Below are positions 9,055 through 18,390 of a DNA stretch of 64,000 nucleotides, piece after piece. The translations under genes and the position numbers were made by a program. The DNA is from Flagellimonas sp. 389 (GTDB taxonomy: Bacteria > Bacteroidota > Bacteroidia > Flavobacteriales > Flavobacteriaceae). The DNA is taken from assembly GCF_018449435.1 (NCBI RefSeq), contig NZ_JAHCMU010000005.1, positions 124,001-188,000 of the forward strand. The letters are read 5' to 3'. Under the pieces are notes generated by a model. That model did not search any database and had not been told where the DNA came from. It was given only the letters and a program-made list of their open reading frames with translations. Numbering within the stretch: the stretch's first letter is position 1; each line of letters begins with the position of its first letter.

Positions 9055-11289
9055 TTATGATTTAAATCTAAACCCTGTATACACCATTCTACCCAAAATA
9101 GGACCGAACACTATGGTAGTATCAAAATTAGGCCCAAATGGATTATCGGCATCTAAAACAGGATTATTTTGTCTAAAATTGGTCAAATTCTCACCCCCAA
9201 CATACATTTCAAATTTCTTTGAAAAAACTTTGGTTATTTGCGCGTTCATCAAACTATATGCTCCTGAAAATTCGCCTAATTGAAAAGCTTCAGGATTTGC
9301 AGAGGTATTGGGCAATCGTTGTTTTCCCAAAGCATGCAAGGTATAATCAAAACGCCATTGCGCTCCATTTTCGTTCTCTGGAGAATTATAACCGATATTT
9401 GCAAAGTACCGATTTCTGGCTTGTAATGGTTTTTGCAAAAGTCCGGTTTGATAATCGGTACGTACGTCATAATATTTGTATGCAGTTCGCAGCTCTACAT
9501 TGGGCAAAATTTCATGGTTCAGCTCAATTTGCAAACTATTGGCAAAGCTCTTCCCATCTAGATTTGAAAAGACCGCCTCTCTAGGATTTTCCCAATCCAC
9601 AACGATTTGATTTTCAAAATCGGTTCGATAAAAATCCACTGAAACATCTCCTGGCCTATCGAACAAGGTAAACCCTTGTATAAAACTAACGCCATAATTA
9701 TATGCTTTTTCAGCATCAAAACCATAGACGTTACCCTCGTTTTGCACCAATCGAATCATTCTTGAAGAAGCGAACAACCGCTGATTTTCGGCAAAAATAT
9801 TGGCCGCTCTTCTACCAATCCCAAAAGCCCCCCTTAGACTGCCCTTTTCCCAAGGCGTATAACGAACATGCAATCTTGGTGTTATGAAAGTACTCAGACG
9901 ATTGTGCGTATCTACACGCAAACCAGCTGTTAAACTCAGCTTTTCAAGATTGGTGTAACTGTATTCAAAAAAAGCTCCCGCTGAACGGTCGATTCTTGCA
10001 AAATCTTGATTGTTCACTAGTTCATCGTATCCATCAAAAGCAAAAGTTAGGCCTGCCTTAAACTTGTTTTTTGTATTTCCCAATATTGAATTGAACAAGA
10101 AATTAGAGTACAGACTTTCGTGGTCAATATCATAAACATTGAATCCATAAAAAGAATCTTGTTTATGATTACTGTAAGAAACCTGGAAACCAAAACTTTG
10201 ATAGGGTGATTCGGGAAAAACATATCCTAATTTGAGCGAACTATCAAACCGTTTGGTATCAATTTCACTCCCCCAAGCATTTGTAGTGAATTTATCTGTA
10301 TCTGGATTAAAACTCGTCTGCCCTACCTGCTTTTCATCGTTCAGAAATCTGACATTAAAAAAACTGACCCATCCTTTTTCGACATCTTGATATTGCCACC
10401 GGTTCGCAATATTGATTTGATTGGCCAAAGGAGCATCCAAAAAACCATCATCGTTATTATCGATTTCGACATCTCGGCGATTTCCGTGTACATAAAAGCC
10501 CGTGCTCCATTTATCCGATAGCTTTCTGTTAATATGTGTATTCAGCTCCAATCTTCCATTCAAATTGGCATATCCGTTCACAAAAATGGGATAGTCCGTA
10601 GACGGTTTTTGGAGTTCGGTATTAATTTGCCCCGATATGCTTTCATACCCATTGACTACACTCCCGGCACCTTTGGTAATTTGAATGCTTTCCACCCAAG
10701 TACCTGGGGTAAAAGTAAGTCCGTAGACTTGCGATGCTCCCCGCACCATAGGAATATTTTCCTGTGTAATCAATAAATAAGGACTTGTAAGCCCCAGCAT
10801 CTGAATCTGCTTTGTTCCTGTAAGGGCATCGTTAAAGTTAACATCAATAGCAGGATTGGTCTCAAAACTTTCAGATAGGTTGCAGCATGCAGCTTTCAAG
10901 AGCTCTGCACTATTCACTGTAACTACGTTTTGAGCAGAAAAGAACGTTTTTTGAACAGCATCTCTCTTCTCTTCCAAAACTACCTCATCCAGTTGATTGG
11001 AAGGTTTTAACCAATGATGAATGTTTTTTGGTTCATTGATGGTCAACGTATCCGTCTTGAATCCAACAAAACTAACAATCAGCTTGTTGTGCTCTTTTGT
11101 GTAGGGAATACTGAATGTACCATCATTCTTGGTCATTGTTCCAATCTGGGAATTTAACCAATACACATTAGCTCCTGCGAGTCCAATATGTTTGTTTTCA
11201 GGATTAGCTTCCATCACCATTCCTCTTATTGCATCTTGTGCAGTAATCGATACGGGAAGCCATAAAAAAAGTATTAAAATATATTTCAT
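9055..11289 (-). CDS. TonB-dependent receptor, probable copper/metal uptake
   Basis: 744 residues from ATG 11289, which gives a clean signal peptide (MKYILILFLWLPVSITAQ); an upstream ATG at 11334 would bury it. A CarboxypepD_reg-like domain (about 20-100) is followed by a plug (KTFFSAQNVVTVNSAELLKA, then a CCNLSESFETNPAIDV segment characteristic of the metal-linked subgroup) and a 22-strand-type barrel ending in aromatic GFRFKS. Sits between a HYC_CC_PP protein and two HMA proteins; the set suggests import of copper or a copper complex through the outer membrane. No SusD partner is nearby, which argues against glycan uptake. Confidence 0.92.
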   Translation of the reverse strand: MKYILILFLWLPVSITAQDAIRGMVMEANPENKHIGLAGANVYWLNSQIGTMTKNDGTFSIPYTKEHNKLIVSFVGFKTDTLTINEPKNIHHWLKPSNQLDEVVLEEKRDAVQKTFFSAQNVVTVNSAELLKAACCNLSESFETNPAIDVNFNDALTGTKQIQMLGLTSPYLLITQENIPMVRGASQVYGLTFTPGTWVESIQITKGAGSVVNGYESISGQINTELQKPSTDYPIFVNGYANLNGRLELNTHINRKLSDKWSTGFYVHGNRRDVEIDNNDDGFLDAPLANQINIANRWQYQDVEKGWVSFFNVRFLNDEKQVGQTSFNPDTDKFTTNAWGSEIDTKRFDSSLKLGYVFPESPYQSFGFQVSYSNHKQDSFYGFNVYDIDHESLYSNFLFNSILGNTKNKFKAGLTFAFDGYDELVNNQDFARIDRSAGAFFEYSYTNLEKLSLTAGLRVDTHNRLSTFITPRLHVRYTPWEKGSLRGAFGIGRRAANIFAENQRLFASSRMIRLVQNEGNVYGFDAEKAYNYGVSFIQGFTLFDRPGDVSVDFYRTDFENQIVVDWENPREAVFSNLDGKSFANSLQIELNHEILPNVELRTAYKYYDVRTDYQTGLLQKPLQARNRYFANIGYNSPENENGAQWRFDYTLHALGKQRLPNTSANPEAFQLGEFSGAYSLMNAQITKVFSKKFEMYVGGENLTNFRQNNPVLDADNPFGPNFDTTIVFGPILGRMVYTGFRFKS

Positions 11290-11373
11290 TTGTTTGTATT
11301 GAACATTTGTACTTGGCACAGAAGAATGTGCCATTCAGTCCTTATCAGGGGACTTTAAAAAAGTTCAATAGAA

Positions 11374-11784
11374 TCAAATTAAAAAGACTTGGTCCAAAAC
11401 TTGGATGTTCCTGACCAAATTGGGAGGTGGGTATTTTTCGTGTGGAACCGGAAGCTCTTCGACCGGAACAAATAAATTAAAGTAAGATTGCGAAAAGACT
11501 ACCAGAAACAATTTGTGGTCCAGTTCAAAATCATCCCAAGACAACTTTAGATCATCTTGACCTTCGAGCGTAAAGGATTCATCATCGCAACAATGATTTT
11601 CCATTTTTTCTATTCCCATAGCGGTCATAGCATCCTCCATACCACAATCATCGGCATTTACGAACAGCGCAATGTCCATGACCCTGCCCATACACAAGTG
11701 TTTATCCACAGTCCAAGAAACGGTAGAAAACAACACCATAATGGCTAGGGATACTGATGCAATATGCCGGAAAATCTTTTTCAC
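11374..11784 (-). CDS. HYC_CC_PP family secreted protein
   Basis: 136 residues with a signal peptide (1-25). The three signatures that name this family are visible in order: KHLC (28-31, here HLC instead of HYC), HCC (64-66) and YPPP (118-121). Cys47 adds a further thiol. The spaced Cys and His residues suggest a periplasmic or surface metal-binding protein. It is the first gene of the operon with the TonB receptor and two HMA proteins. A TAnnTTTG-like TAATTTTG lies only 6 bases before the start (11797-11790), implying a very short or absent leader if it is used. Biochemical function is not known. Confidence 0.82.
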   Translation of the reverse strand: MKKIFRHIASVSLAIMVLFSTVSWTVDKHLCMGRVMDIALFVNADDCGMEDAMTAMGIEKMENHCCDDESFTLEGQDDLKLSWDDFELDHKLFLVVFSQSYFNLFVPVEELPVPHEKYPPPNLVRNIQVLDQVFLI

Positions 11785-11879
11785 AAATGCAAAATTACAA
11801 AAACTCTACCTTTTTGAATTTAAAACGGATTACGTTAACTAATTTTTAGAGTATTGGAAAGTGTAATTTTCAATATTTC

Positions 11880-11914
11880 TTGCGACCAAAATCACTAATT
11901 AAAAAATATATTTG
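11880..11914 (+). promoter_or_regulatory. Possible promoter for the fRMsr gene
   Basis: TATATTTG at 11907-11914 matches TAnnTTTG exactly, 14 bases before the ATG. The nearest TTG (11880-11882) is 24 bases away, slightly longer than usual, so the -33 element is uncertain. Confidence 0.45.
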
Positions 11915-11928
11915 CAAAAACTGTTTTA

Positions 11929-12381
11929 ATGTTAGCATCCCTAAAACCAAAAGTTGTTGAAATTCTATCTCAAAACGAAAAAAGTGCAGAAAATCGTTTA
12001 GATAAACTATGCCAATTACTTAAGTCTACTATTGATTACTATGATTGGGTAGGCTTTTATTTTAAAAATGGGGATAAGAATGAATTAAAACTTGGTCCTT
12101 ATGCTGGGGAACCCACGGACCACACCATAATTCCCTTCGGAAAAGGAATCTGTGGGCAAGTAGCGGTAAGCAATGAAAACTTTGTAGTACCCGATGTTGC
12201 AGCCCAAGATAATTATATTGCCTGCAGTATTACCGTAAAGGCTGAAATTGTTGTCCCACTGTTCAAGAATGGAGCTAATATTGGACAAATAGATATAGAT
12301 TCCAACACCCCCGACCCATTTACTGAAGAAGATGAGCGCTTTTTGGAATTTGTAAATGAAAAAGTAGCCCAGATTCTTTAA
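11929..12381 (+). CDS. Free methionine-(R)-sulfoxide reductase (GAF domain)
   Basis: 150-residue single GAF domain of the fRMsr type, which reduces free L-methionine-(R)-sulfoxide in the cytoplasm. The family cysteines appear as Cys75 in GKGICGQVA and Cys99 in NYIACS; the surrounding pattern (WVGFYF, ELKLGPYAGEP, AEIVVPLF, IGQIDIDS) follows E. coli YebR/MsrC and yeast Ykg9. Stands alone in front of purH, about 90 bases away, with its own probable promoter. Confidence 0.88.
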   Translation: MLASLKPKVVEILSQNEKSAENRLDKLCQLLKSTIDYYDWVGFYFKNGDKNELKLGPYAGEPTDHTIIPFGKGICGQVAVSNENFVVPDVAAQDNYIACSITVKAEIVVPLFKNGANIGQIDIDSNTPDPFTEEDERFLEFVNEKVAQIL

Positions 12382-12433
12382 AACTAATGTAATTTGTTGA
12401 TAACCCCTATAACTTTTTAACAACAAAAAAATT

Positions 12434-12441
12434 TACTTTTG
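12434..12441 (+). promoter_or_regulatory. Candidate -7 element for purH
   Basis: TACTTTTG, an exact TAnnTTTG match, 32 bases before the purH ATG. No TTG lies at the right distance upstream, so this is a half-supported promoter. No purine riboswitch fold was recognised here. Confidence 0.35.
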
Positions 12442-12473
12442 TGTGCTTACTAATTTGATTTTTAAGACACAAA

Positions 12474-14006
12474 ATGAACACCACCAAAAAAGCTGCTGCT
12501 GCGTTAATTTCCGTTTTTCATAAAGACGGACTAGAGCCTATTGTAAAAAAACTTGATGAACTTGGCGTAACCCTGTATTCAACTGGCGGAACGGAAAAAT
12601 TCATTCAAGATTTAGGCATCAATGTAGTCCCCGTGGAAGATGTCACAAGCTACCCCTCTATTTTAGGTGGTCGTGTAAAAACACTTCACCCCAAGGTCTT
12701 TGGCGGTATATTGAACAGGCAGGACAACGAAAGTGATGTTGCTCAAATGACAGAATTTGAAATCCCGCAATTGGATATTGTCATTGTTGATCTGTATCCT
12801 TTTGAAAAGACAGTTTCCAGTGGCGCATCAGAACAAGATATTATTGAAAAAATAGATATAGGTGGTATATCTCTCATCCGTGCTGCTGCAAAAAACTTTA
12901 AAGATGTACTTTGTGTGTCTTCCATGGAAGATTATGAAGATTTTTTAAATGTAATTTCTGAAGGAAACGGAGCAACAACGATTGAAGACAGAAAACGTTT
13001 TGCAACAAAGGCATTCAATGTTTCCTCACATTATGATTCTGCGATTTTCAATTATTTTAATGGAGACGGAACCGAAACCGCTTTAAAAATAAGCGAGCTA
13101 AACGGGCAAGTGCTTCGTTATGGTGAAAACCCACATCAAAAAGGATTTTTTTACGGGGATTTTGATGCTATGTTTACTAAACTTCATGGTAAAGCCCTAT
13201 CCTATAACAATCTTTTGGATGTTGATGCAGCAGTAAATTTAATGGGAGAGTTTAAAAACGACGCTCCAACCTTTGCCATTTTAAAGCACAACAATGCTTG
13301 TGGGCTTGCAACAAGAAGCTCTATTAAGGAAGCTTATGTTGATGCACTTGCTGGTGATCCTGTTTCAGCATTTGGGGGTATTCTTATTTCCAATGTGGAA
13401 ATTGATGGCCCTACTTCAGAAGAAATCCACAAATTGTTTTGTGAAGTGGTAATTGCCCCTAGTTTTTCAGAAGAAGCTTTGGAAACACTTAAAGGAAAAA
13501 AGAACCGAATCATATTAGTACAAAATGAAGTAGCACTACCAGAAACTTTGGTCAGAACCTGCTTAAATGGTGTATTGGTACAAGACAAGGATTCAAAGAC
13601 CGATAGATCGGACAGTCTTACAACGGTTACCAAACAAGAACCCAACATACAGGAAATCGAAGATTTGATTTTCGCTTCAAAACTCTGCAAGCACACGAAG
13701 AGCAATACCATAGTCCTTGCAAAGAATAAACAGCTATGTGCAAGTGGAACGGGACAAACTTCACGAGTAGATGCCCTGAACCAAGCCATTCATAAAGCAA
13801 AGTCCTTCAATTTTGAATTGGAGGGAGCTGTAATGGCAAGCGATGCATTCTTTCCGTTTCCCGACTGTGTAGAGATTGCCGATAAAGCAGGCATCAAAAG
13901 CGTGATACAACCCGGCGGATCCATAAAAGATCAATTGAGTATAGATTATTGTAATGAGAACGGGTTAGCAATGGTAATGACTGGCACTAGACATTTTAAG
14001 CATTAA
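12474..14006 (+). CDS. purH: Bifunctional AICAR formyltransferase / IMP cyclohydrolase PurH
   Basis: Carries out the last two steps of de novo purine synthesis (AICAR to FAICAR with 10-formyl-THF, then ring closure to IMP). 510 residues, normal length. The N-terminal MGS-like cyclohydrolase domain shows STGGTEKFIQ and YPSILGGRVKTLHPKV. The C-terminal transformylase has the catalytic pair Lys271-His272 in LKHNNACG and ends in the usual GTRHFKH. About 55 bases upstream of mreB; whether they share a transcript is unclear. Confidence 0.98.
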   Translation: MNTTKKAAAALISVFHKDGLEPIVKKLDELGVTLYSTGGTEKFIQDLGINVVPVEDVTSYPSILGGRVKTLHPKVFGGILNRQDNESDVAQMTEFEIPQLDIVIVDLYPFEKTVSSGASEQDIIEKIDIGGISLIRAAAKNFKDVLCVSSMEDYEDFLNVISEGNGATTIEDRKRFATKAFNVSSHYDSAIFNYFNGDGTETALKISELNGQVLRYGENPHQKGFFYGDFDAMFTKLHGKALSYNNLLDVDAAVNLMGEFKNDAPTFAILKHNNACGLATRSSIKEAYVDALAGDPVSAFGGILISNVEIDGPTSEEIHKLFCEVVIAPSFSEEALETLKGKKNRIILVQNEVALPETLVRTCLNGVLVQDKDSKTDRSDSLTTVTKQEPNIQEIEDLIFASKLCKHTKSNTIVLAKNKQLCASGTGQTSRVDALNQAIHKAKSFNFELEGAVMASDAFFPFPDCVEIADKAGIKSVIQPGGSIKDQLSIDYCNENGLAMVMTGTRHFKH

Positions 14007-14060
14007 TTTTAGTACTTTAGTCTTTAATTTTATTTCTAATCCAAAAAACCGACACTTTTT

Positions 14061-15089
14061 ATGGGATTTTTTGATTTCATGACCGAGGAAATTGCGATTG
14101 ACCTTGGTACTGCAAACACCCTAATCATTCATTTAGACAAAGTAGTTGTTGACAGCCCTTCCATAGTAGCTAGAGACCGTATTTCCGGAAAGATTATAGC
14201 CGTAGGGAAAGAAGCCAATATGATGCAGGGTAAAACCCATGAAAATATTAAGACCATTAGGCCATTAAAGGATGGGGTAATCGCTGACTTTGATGCATCT
14301 GAAAAGATGATCAATATGTTCATCAAAAACATTCCTGCCTTAAAGAAAAAATGGTTCCCTCCCGCCCTAAGAATGGTAATTTGTATCCCTTCCGGTATTA
14401 CCGAAGTGGAAATGCGTGCGGTACGTGAATCGGCAGAGCGGGTAAACGGAAAAGAAGTTTATTTGATTCATGAACCCATGGCTGCCGCTATTGGTATAGG
14501 TTTGGACATTATGCAGCCCAAAGGAAATATGATCGTAGATATAGGTGGTGGAACTACTGAAATTGCTGTGATAGCCCTAGGTGGGATCGTGTGCGATAAA
14601 TCGGTAAAGATTGCAGGTGACGTGTTCACGAACGACATCATATATTATATGCGAACGCAACATAACCTCTATGTTGGGGAAAGTACTGCCGAAGCCATAA
14701 AAATTGAAATTGGTTCCGCAACTGAAGATTTAAAGTCACCGCCAGAAGATAAATCCATACAGGGTAGGGATTTGTTAACAGGGAAGCCAAAACAAGTTCA
14801 GGTTTCCTATAGGGAAATTGCCAAAGCGCTCGATAAAAGTATATTGCGAGTTGAGGATGCCGTGATGGAGACACTTTCGCAGACCCCTCCGGAACTAGCC
14901 GCTGACATATACAATACAGGTATTTATTTAGCAGGTGGTGGATCCATGTTACGAGGATTGGACAGAAGGCTTTCACAAAAAACGGATTTACCCGTTTACA
15001 TAGCAGAAGACCCTTTAAGAGCAGTTGTTCGTGGTACGGGCATAGCGCTTAAAAATTTAGAGCGTTATAAAAGTATATTGATAAAATAA
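14061..15089 (+). CDS. mreB: Rod shape-determining actin homologue MreB
   Basis: 342 residues, full-length bacterial actin that guides lateral wall synthesis under the inner membrane. Phosphate-1 motif IAIDLGTANT, phosphate-2 NMIVDIGGGTTEIAVIAL and adenosine motif GIYLAGGGSMLRGLD are all intact. The short hydrophobic N-terminus (MGFFDFMT) is consistent with direct membrane binding. Starts the order mreB-mreC-mreD-mrdA-rodA. Confidence 0.98.
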   Translation: MGFFDFMTEEIAIDLGTANTLIIHLDKVVVDSPSIVARDRISGKIIAVGKEANMMQGKTHENIKTIRPLKDGVIADFDASEKMINMFIKNIPALKKKWFPPALRMVICIPSGITEVEMRAVRESAERVNGKEVYLIHEPMAAAIGIGLDIMQPKGNMIVDIGGGTTEIAVIALGGIVCDKSVKIAGDVFTNDIIYYMRTQHNLYVGESTAEAIKIEIGSATEDLKSPPEDKSIQGRDLLTGKPKQVQVSYREIAKALDKSILRVEDAVMETLSQTPPELAADIYNTGIYLAGGGSMLRGLDRRLSQKTDLPVYIAEDPLRAVVRGTGIALKNLERYKSILIK

Positions 15090-15152
15090 TTTGGTTACCC
15101 AATTATTTTTGGTCACCTGAAAGTCGTTGTACTTTCTTAATGATATGATTGC

Positions 15153-15968
15153 ATGCAGCGCATCATCAATTTTATTTTAAGCTACAGAATTACATTTTTA
15201 TATGTCTTTCTTATAGTGATATCTTTAATAATGACCGTTAGGTCTCATTCGTACCATCAATCAAAATTTTTCAATTCGTCCAAATGGATTACAGGGAATG
15301 TCTATAACAACGCCGCTAACATTTCTTCTTATTTTCAGCTTAGGGATGAAAACAATAGATTGGTACAGGAGAACGAAGAATTACGGAGATTGCTATTTAA
15401 TTCTGAAGAAAAGTCCAATGTTCAAATAGATACAACAACTATCGATTATGAGGTAATCAGTGCCAATCTTATTAAAAATAGTTTTTCCTCTCCCAGAAAT
15501 TATATTACGCTGGACAAGGGTAAAAAGCAAGGTGTTGCGCAGGACATGGGTGTTATTACCCCCAAAGGTATTTTAGGTATCGTTGAAAATACATCTTCTA
15601 ACTTTTCAACGGTTCAGAGTGTTCTCAATACCAAGTCGAATATTAATGCCAAGATAAAGAACACCGATTATTTTGGATCACTTATTTGGAATGCACAGGA
15701 ATACAATGTAGTGCAACTGATAGATATTCCAAGGTTGGTCCCGTTGGTTGTTGGAGACACCATAGTTACTGGTGCAATGTCCAGTATCTTTCCAGAAGGA
15801 ATTCCTATAGGGACAATTAAAAAATATGATTTAAATACTTCAAAAAGTTTTTATAATATCGATGTTGAGCTGTTCAATGATATGGCCAATGTTAAAAACG
15901 TGTATTTGATAAAAAACAAGAACCGAAAGGAAATTATAGAACTGGAAGCAAACATTACGAATGAATAG
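15153..15968 (+). CDS. mreC: Rod shape-determining protein MreC
   Basis: 271 residues: one N-terminal membrane helix (about 10-30), a coiled coil (SYFQLRDENNRLVQENEELR, about 62-82), and the paired beta-barrel domains with the family motif VITPKGILGIVENTS. A periplasmic scaffold linking MreB, MreD and PBP2. Overlaps mreD by 8 bases, indicating translational coupling. Confidence 0.95.
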   Translation: MQRIINFILSYRITFLYVFLIVISLIMTVRSHSYHQSKFFNSSKWITGNVYNNAANISSYFQLRDENNRLVQENEELRRLLFNSEEKSNVQIDTTTIDYEVISANLIKNSFSSPRNYITLDKGKKQGVAQDMGVITPKGILGIVENTSSNFSTVQSVLNTKSNINAKIKNTDYFGSLIWNAQEYNVVQLIDIPRLVPLVVGDTIVTGAMSSIFPEGIPIGTIKKYDLNTSKSFYNIDVELFNDMANVKNVYLIKNKNRKEIIELEANITNE

Positions 15969-16467
15969 TACCGTATTAATAAATATTCTTAGGTTTATTC
16001 TACTGGTGCTCACACAAGTACTGATTTTTAACACCTTAAACTTTTTGGGCTTTATAAATCCCCTTGTCTATGTCATATTTTTATACTGGTATCCCATAAA
16101 GGGGGACAGAGGTGTATTTATGCTGTCGGCATTCCTTATTGGTTTTATGATCGATGTCTTTTCGGATACCATGGCGCTTCATGCAATGGCCACATTGACC
16201 GTTGCTTTTGTAAGACCCATCATTATGCGATTTTGTTTTGGAGTCAATTATGAATTTCAAAATTTCAGTTTTAAAAATACCACCAAGGTACAGCGTGTCA
16301 CTTTTTTGGGGCTTTTAATTTTACTGCATCAGATTGTATTCTTTACTTTTGAAATGTTAAGTTTATCCCACATCCTTCTAATTTTGAAAAAGGTTTTTGC
16401 CACTGGTATCGTAACTTTGTTCGTATGTACGCTATTTAGTTCACTTTTTAGTCCAAAAAGCGAATAA
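15961..16467 (+). CDS. mreD: Rod shape-determining protein MreD
   Basis: 168 residues with five to six membrane helices and no large soluble domain. The motif GDRGVFMLSAFLIGFMIDVF matches the MreD family. Acts in the elongasome with MreC. It overlaps the mreC end and lies 54 bases before mrdA. Confidence 0.92.
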   Translation: MNSTVLINILRFILLVLTQVLIFNTLNFLGFINPLVYVIFLYWYPIKGDRGVFMLSAFLIGFMIDVFSDTMALHAMATLTVAFVRPIIMRFCFGVNYEFQNFSFKNTTKVQRVTFLGLLILLHQIVFFTFEMLSLSHILLILKKVFATGIVTLFVCTLFSSLFSPKSE

Positions 16468-16521
16468 AACCCATACAATTTCGTTGAAATAATATGTAGC
16501 GTAATTAAAACTTGGCCGTTT

Positions 16522-18390
16522 ATGAAAAAACTGTTACTATCCTCTATCATTGTCATCATAGGATTTACCTTTATTGGCAGACTCTCCTATTTGCAGCTTT
16601 TCAGCTTTTCTCCAAATCAAACTTTGGAAGACCCAGCAATTAAAGCCATTTATGATTACCCGGAAAGAGGTTATGTATACGATAGAAATGGTGAGCTCAT
16701 GGTAGCAAACCAACCTGCTTATGATGTAATGGTGATTCCTCGGGAGGTGAAACCATTGGATACTTTAGAGTTTTGTGGACTTTTGGGTATAGACAAAGCT
16801 TCTTTTATTGATAAGATGAAAAAAGCAAAGATCTATTCACCAAGATTGCCGTCCGTTCTGGTTCCTCAATTATCCAAGGAAGATTATGCAAGGCTTCAAG
16901 AAAAAATGAGGCATTTTATTGGTTTTTACATCCAAAAAAGGTCTCTGCGCTATTATGACACCAATAGTGCTGCCAATGTACTAGGCTACATTAGCGAGGT
17001 CAATGAACGTGATTTAGAGAACAATCCTTATTATGTAGCGGGTGAGCTAAAAGGCAGAACTGGAATTGAAAAACAATATGAAGAAATCCTAAGGGGACGA
17101 AAAGGAGTGAAATTTATTCAAAAAGACCGTTTTAACCGGGATATCGGGCCTTATAAAAATGGAAAGCTGGATACTTTGCCCGAGCAAGGAAAAGAAATCC
17201 ATATTACATTGGACAAAAGGCTTCAAGAATATGGAGAACGGTTGATGCATGGAAAAAGAGGGGGCATCGTAGCCATCGAACCAAAATCCGGGGAAATATT
17301 GGCCATGATTTCCGGACCAACCTATGATCCAGCACTTTTGGTGGGCAGAAAACGTTCTAGAAACTACAGCAAACTACATTACGATACTATTTCAAAACCC
17401 ACATGGGATCGGTCAATCCTAGCGGAACCTTCACCAGGCTCACCCTTTAAGATCATGAACGCCTTGGTGGCATTACAGGAAGGTGCAATAACTCCTGAAA
17501 GTAAGTTTAGATGCTATAATGGATTCTACGTAGGCAGTAAAAAGAAGGGATGCCATTGTGGTGGCGGTACACGAGACATGAATTCGGGAATCTACCAATC
17601 CTGCAACGCCTACTTTGCCGGAACTTTTAGAAAAATCTATGAAAATTTTTCCTCTACGGATAAAGGTATGGATGTTTGGGAAAAACATATGAAAAGTTTT
17701 GGACTTGGCAGCTATTTAGGTACCGATATTCCAACCGGACGCCCTGGTAGAATACCTGGAAAAGGTTTTTATGATAAATGGTATGGAGATGGAAGATGGG
17801 GCTCCTCAACAATAATCTCAAACGCTATTGGGCAAGGAGAAGTTGCGGCTACTCCGTTGCAGCTTGCCAACATGACGGCTGCAATAGCTAACCGTGGTTA
17901 TTTTTATACACCCCATATCATCAAAAATGTGGGTTCAACTGGTGCAATTGACTCGCGGTTTACAGAGCGACGCGAAACCACTATTGATAAAGAGCATTTT
18001 GAGCCAGTAATTGGTGGTATGGCGAACGTTTATAAATATGGTACCGGAAGATGGGTTCAAGTACCCGATATTGAAATAGCAGGAAAAACAGGAACCGTTG
18101 AAAATTTTGTTAGAATCAACGGTGAGCGCATGCAACTTACAGATCATTCCGTATTTATAGCATTTGCTCCTGTTGATAATCCAAAAATAGCCTTAGCCGT
18201 TTACATTGAAAACGGATATTATGGTTCGCGCTATGCTGGTCACATTGCTTCTTTATTGATTGAAAAATATGTGAAAGGCGAAATCACCCGAAAGGATTTG
18301 GAGAAGCGTATGCTTGAAAAAACACTGGAACACGAATATGCAAAACCATACAGTGGCGAACCTTTCAAGATAAATGAATATGTCTGGTAG
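16522..18390 (+). CDS. mrdA: Penicillin-binding protein 2, elongasome transpeptidase
   Basis: 622-residue class B PBP with one N-terminal membrane helix (about 3-22), a dimerisation domain, and a transpeptidase domain. Active-site motifs: SxxK at Ser307-Lys310 (SPGSPFK), SxN at Ser360-Asn362 (SCN), and KTG at 522-524. Cross-links peptidoglycan during side-wall growth together with RodA, whose gene overlaps by 17 bases. A CHCGGG segment lies just before the SxN motif, seen in some Bacteroidota PBP2 proteins. Confidence 0.96.
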   Translation: MKKLLLSSIIVIIGFTFIGRLSYLQLFSFSPNQTLEDPAIKAIYDYPERGYVYDRNGELMVANQPAYDVMVIPREVKPLDTLEFCGLLGIDKASFIDKMKKAKIYSPRLPSVLVPQLSKEDYARLQEKMRHFIGFYIQKRSLRYYDTNSAANVLGYISEVNERDLENNPYYVAGELKGRTGIEKQYEEILRGRKGVKFIQKDRFNRDIGPYKNGKLDTLPEQGKEIHITLDKRLQEYGERLMHGKRGGIVAIEPKSGEILAMISGPTYDPALLVGRKRSRNYSKLHYDTISKPTWDRSILAEPSPGSPFKIMNALVALQEGAITPESKFRCYNGFYVGSKKKGCHCGGGTRDMNSGIYQSCNAYFAGTFRKIYENFSSTDKGMDVWEKHMKSFGLGSYLGTDIPTGRPGRIPGKGFYDKWYGDGRWGSSTIISNAIGQGEVAATPLQLANMTAAIANRGYFYTPHIIKNVGSTGAIDSRFTERRETTIDKEHFEPVIGGMANVYKYGTGRWVQVPDIEIAGKTGTVENFVRINGERMQLTDHSVFIAFAPVDNPKIALAVYIENGYYGSRYAGHIASLLIEKYVKGEITRKDLEKRMLEKTLEHEYAKPYSGEPFKINEYVW

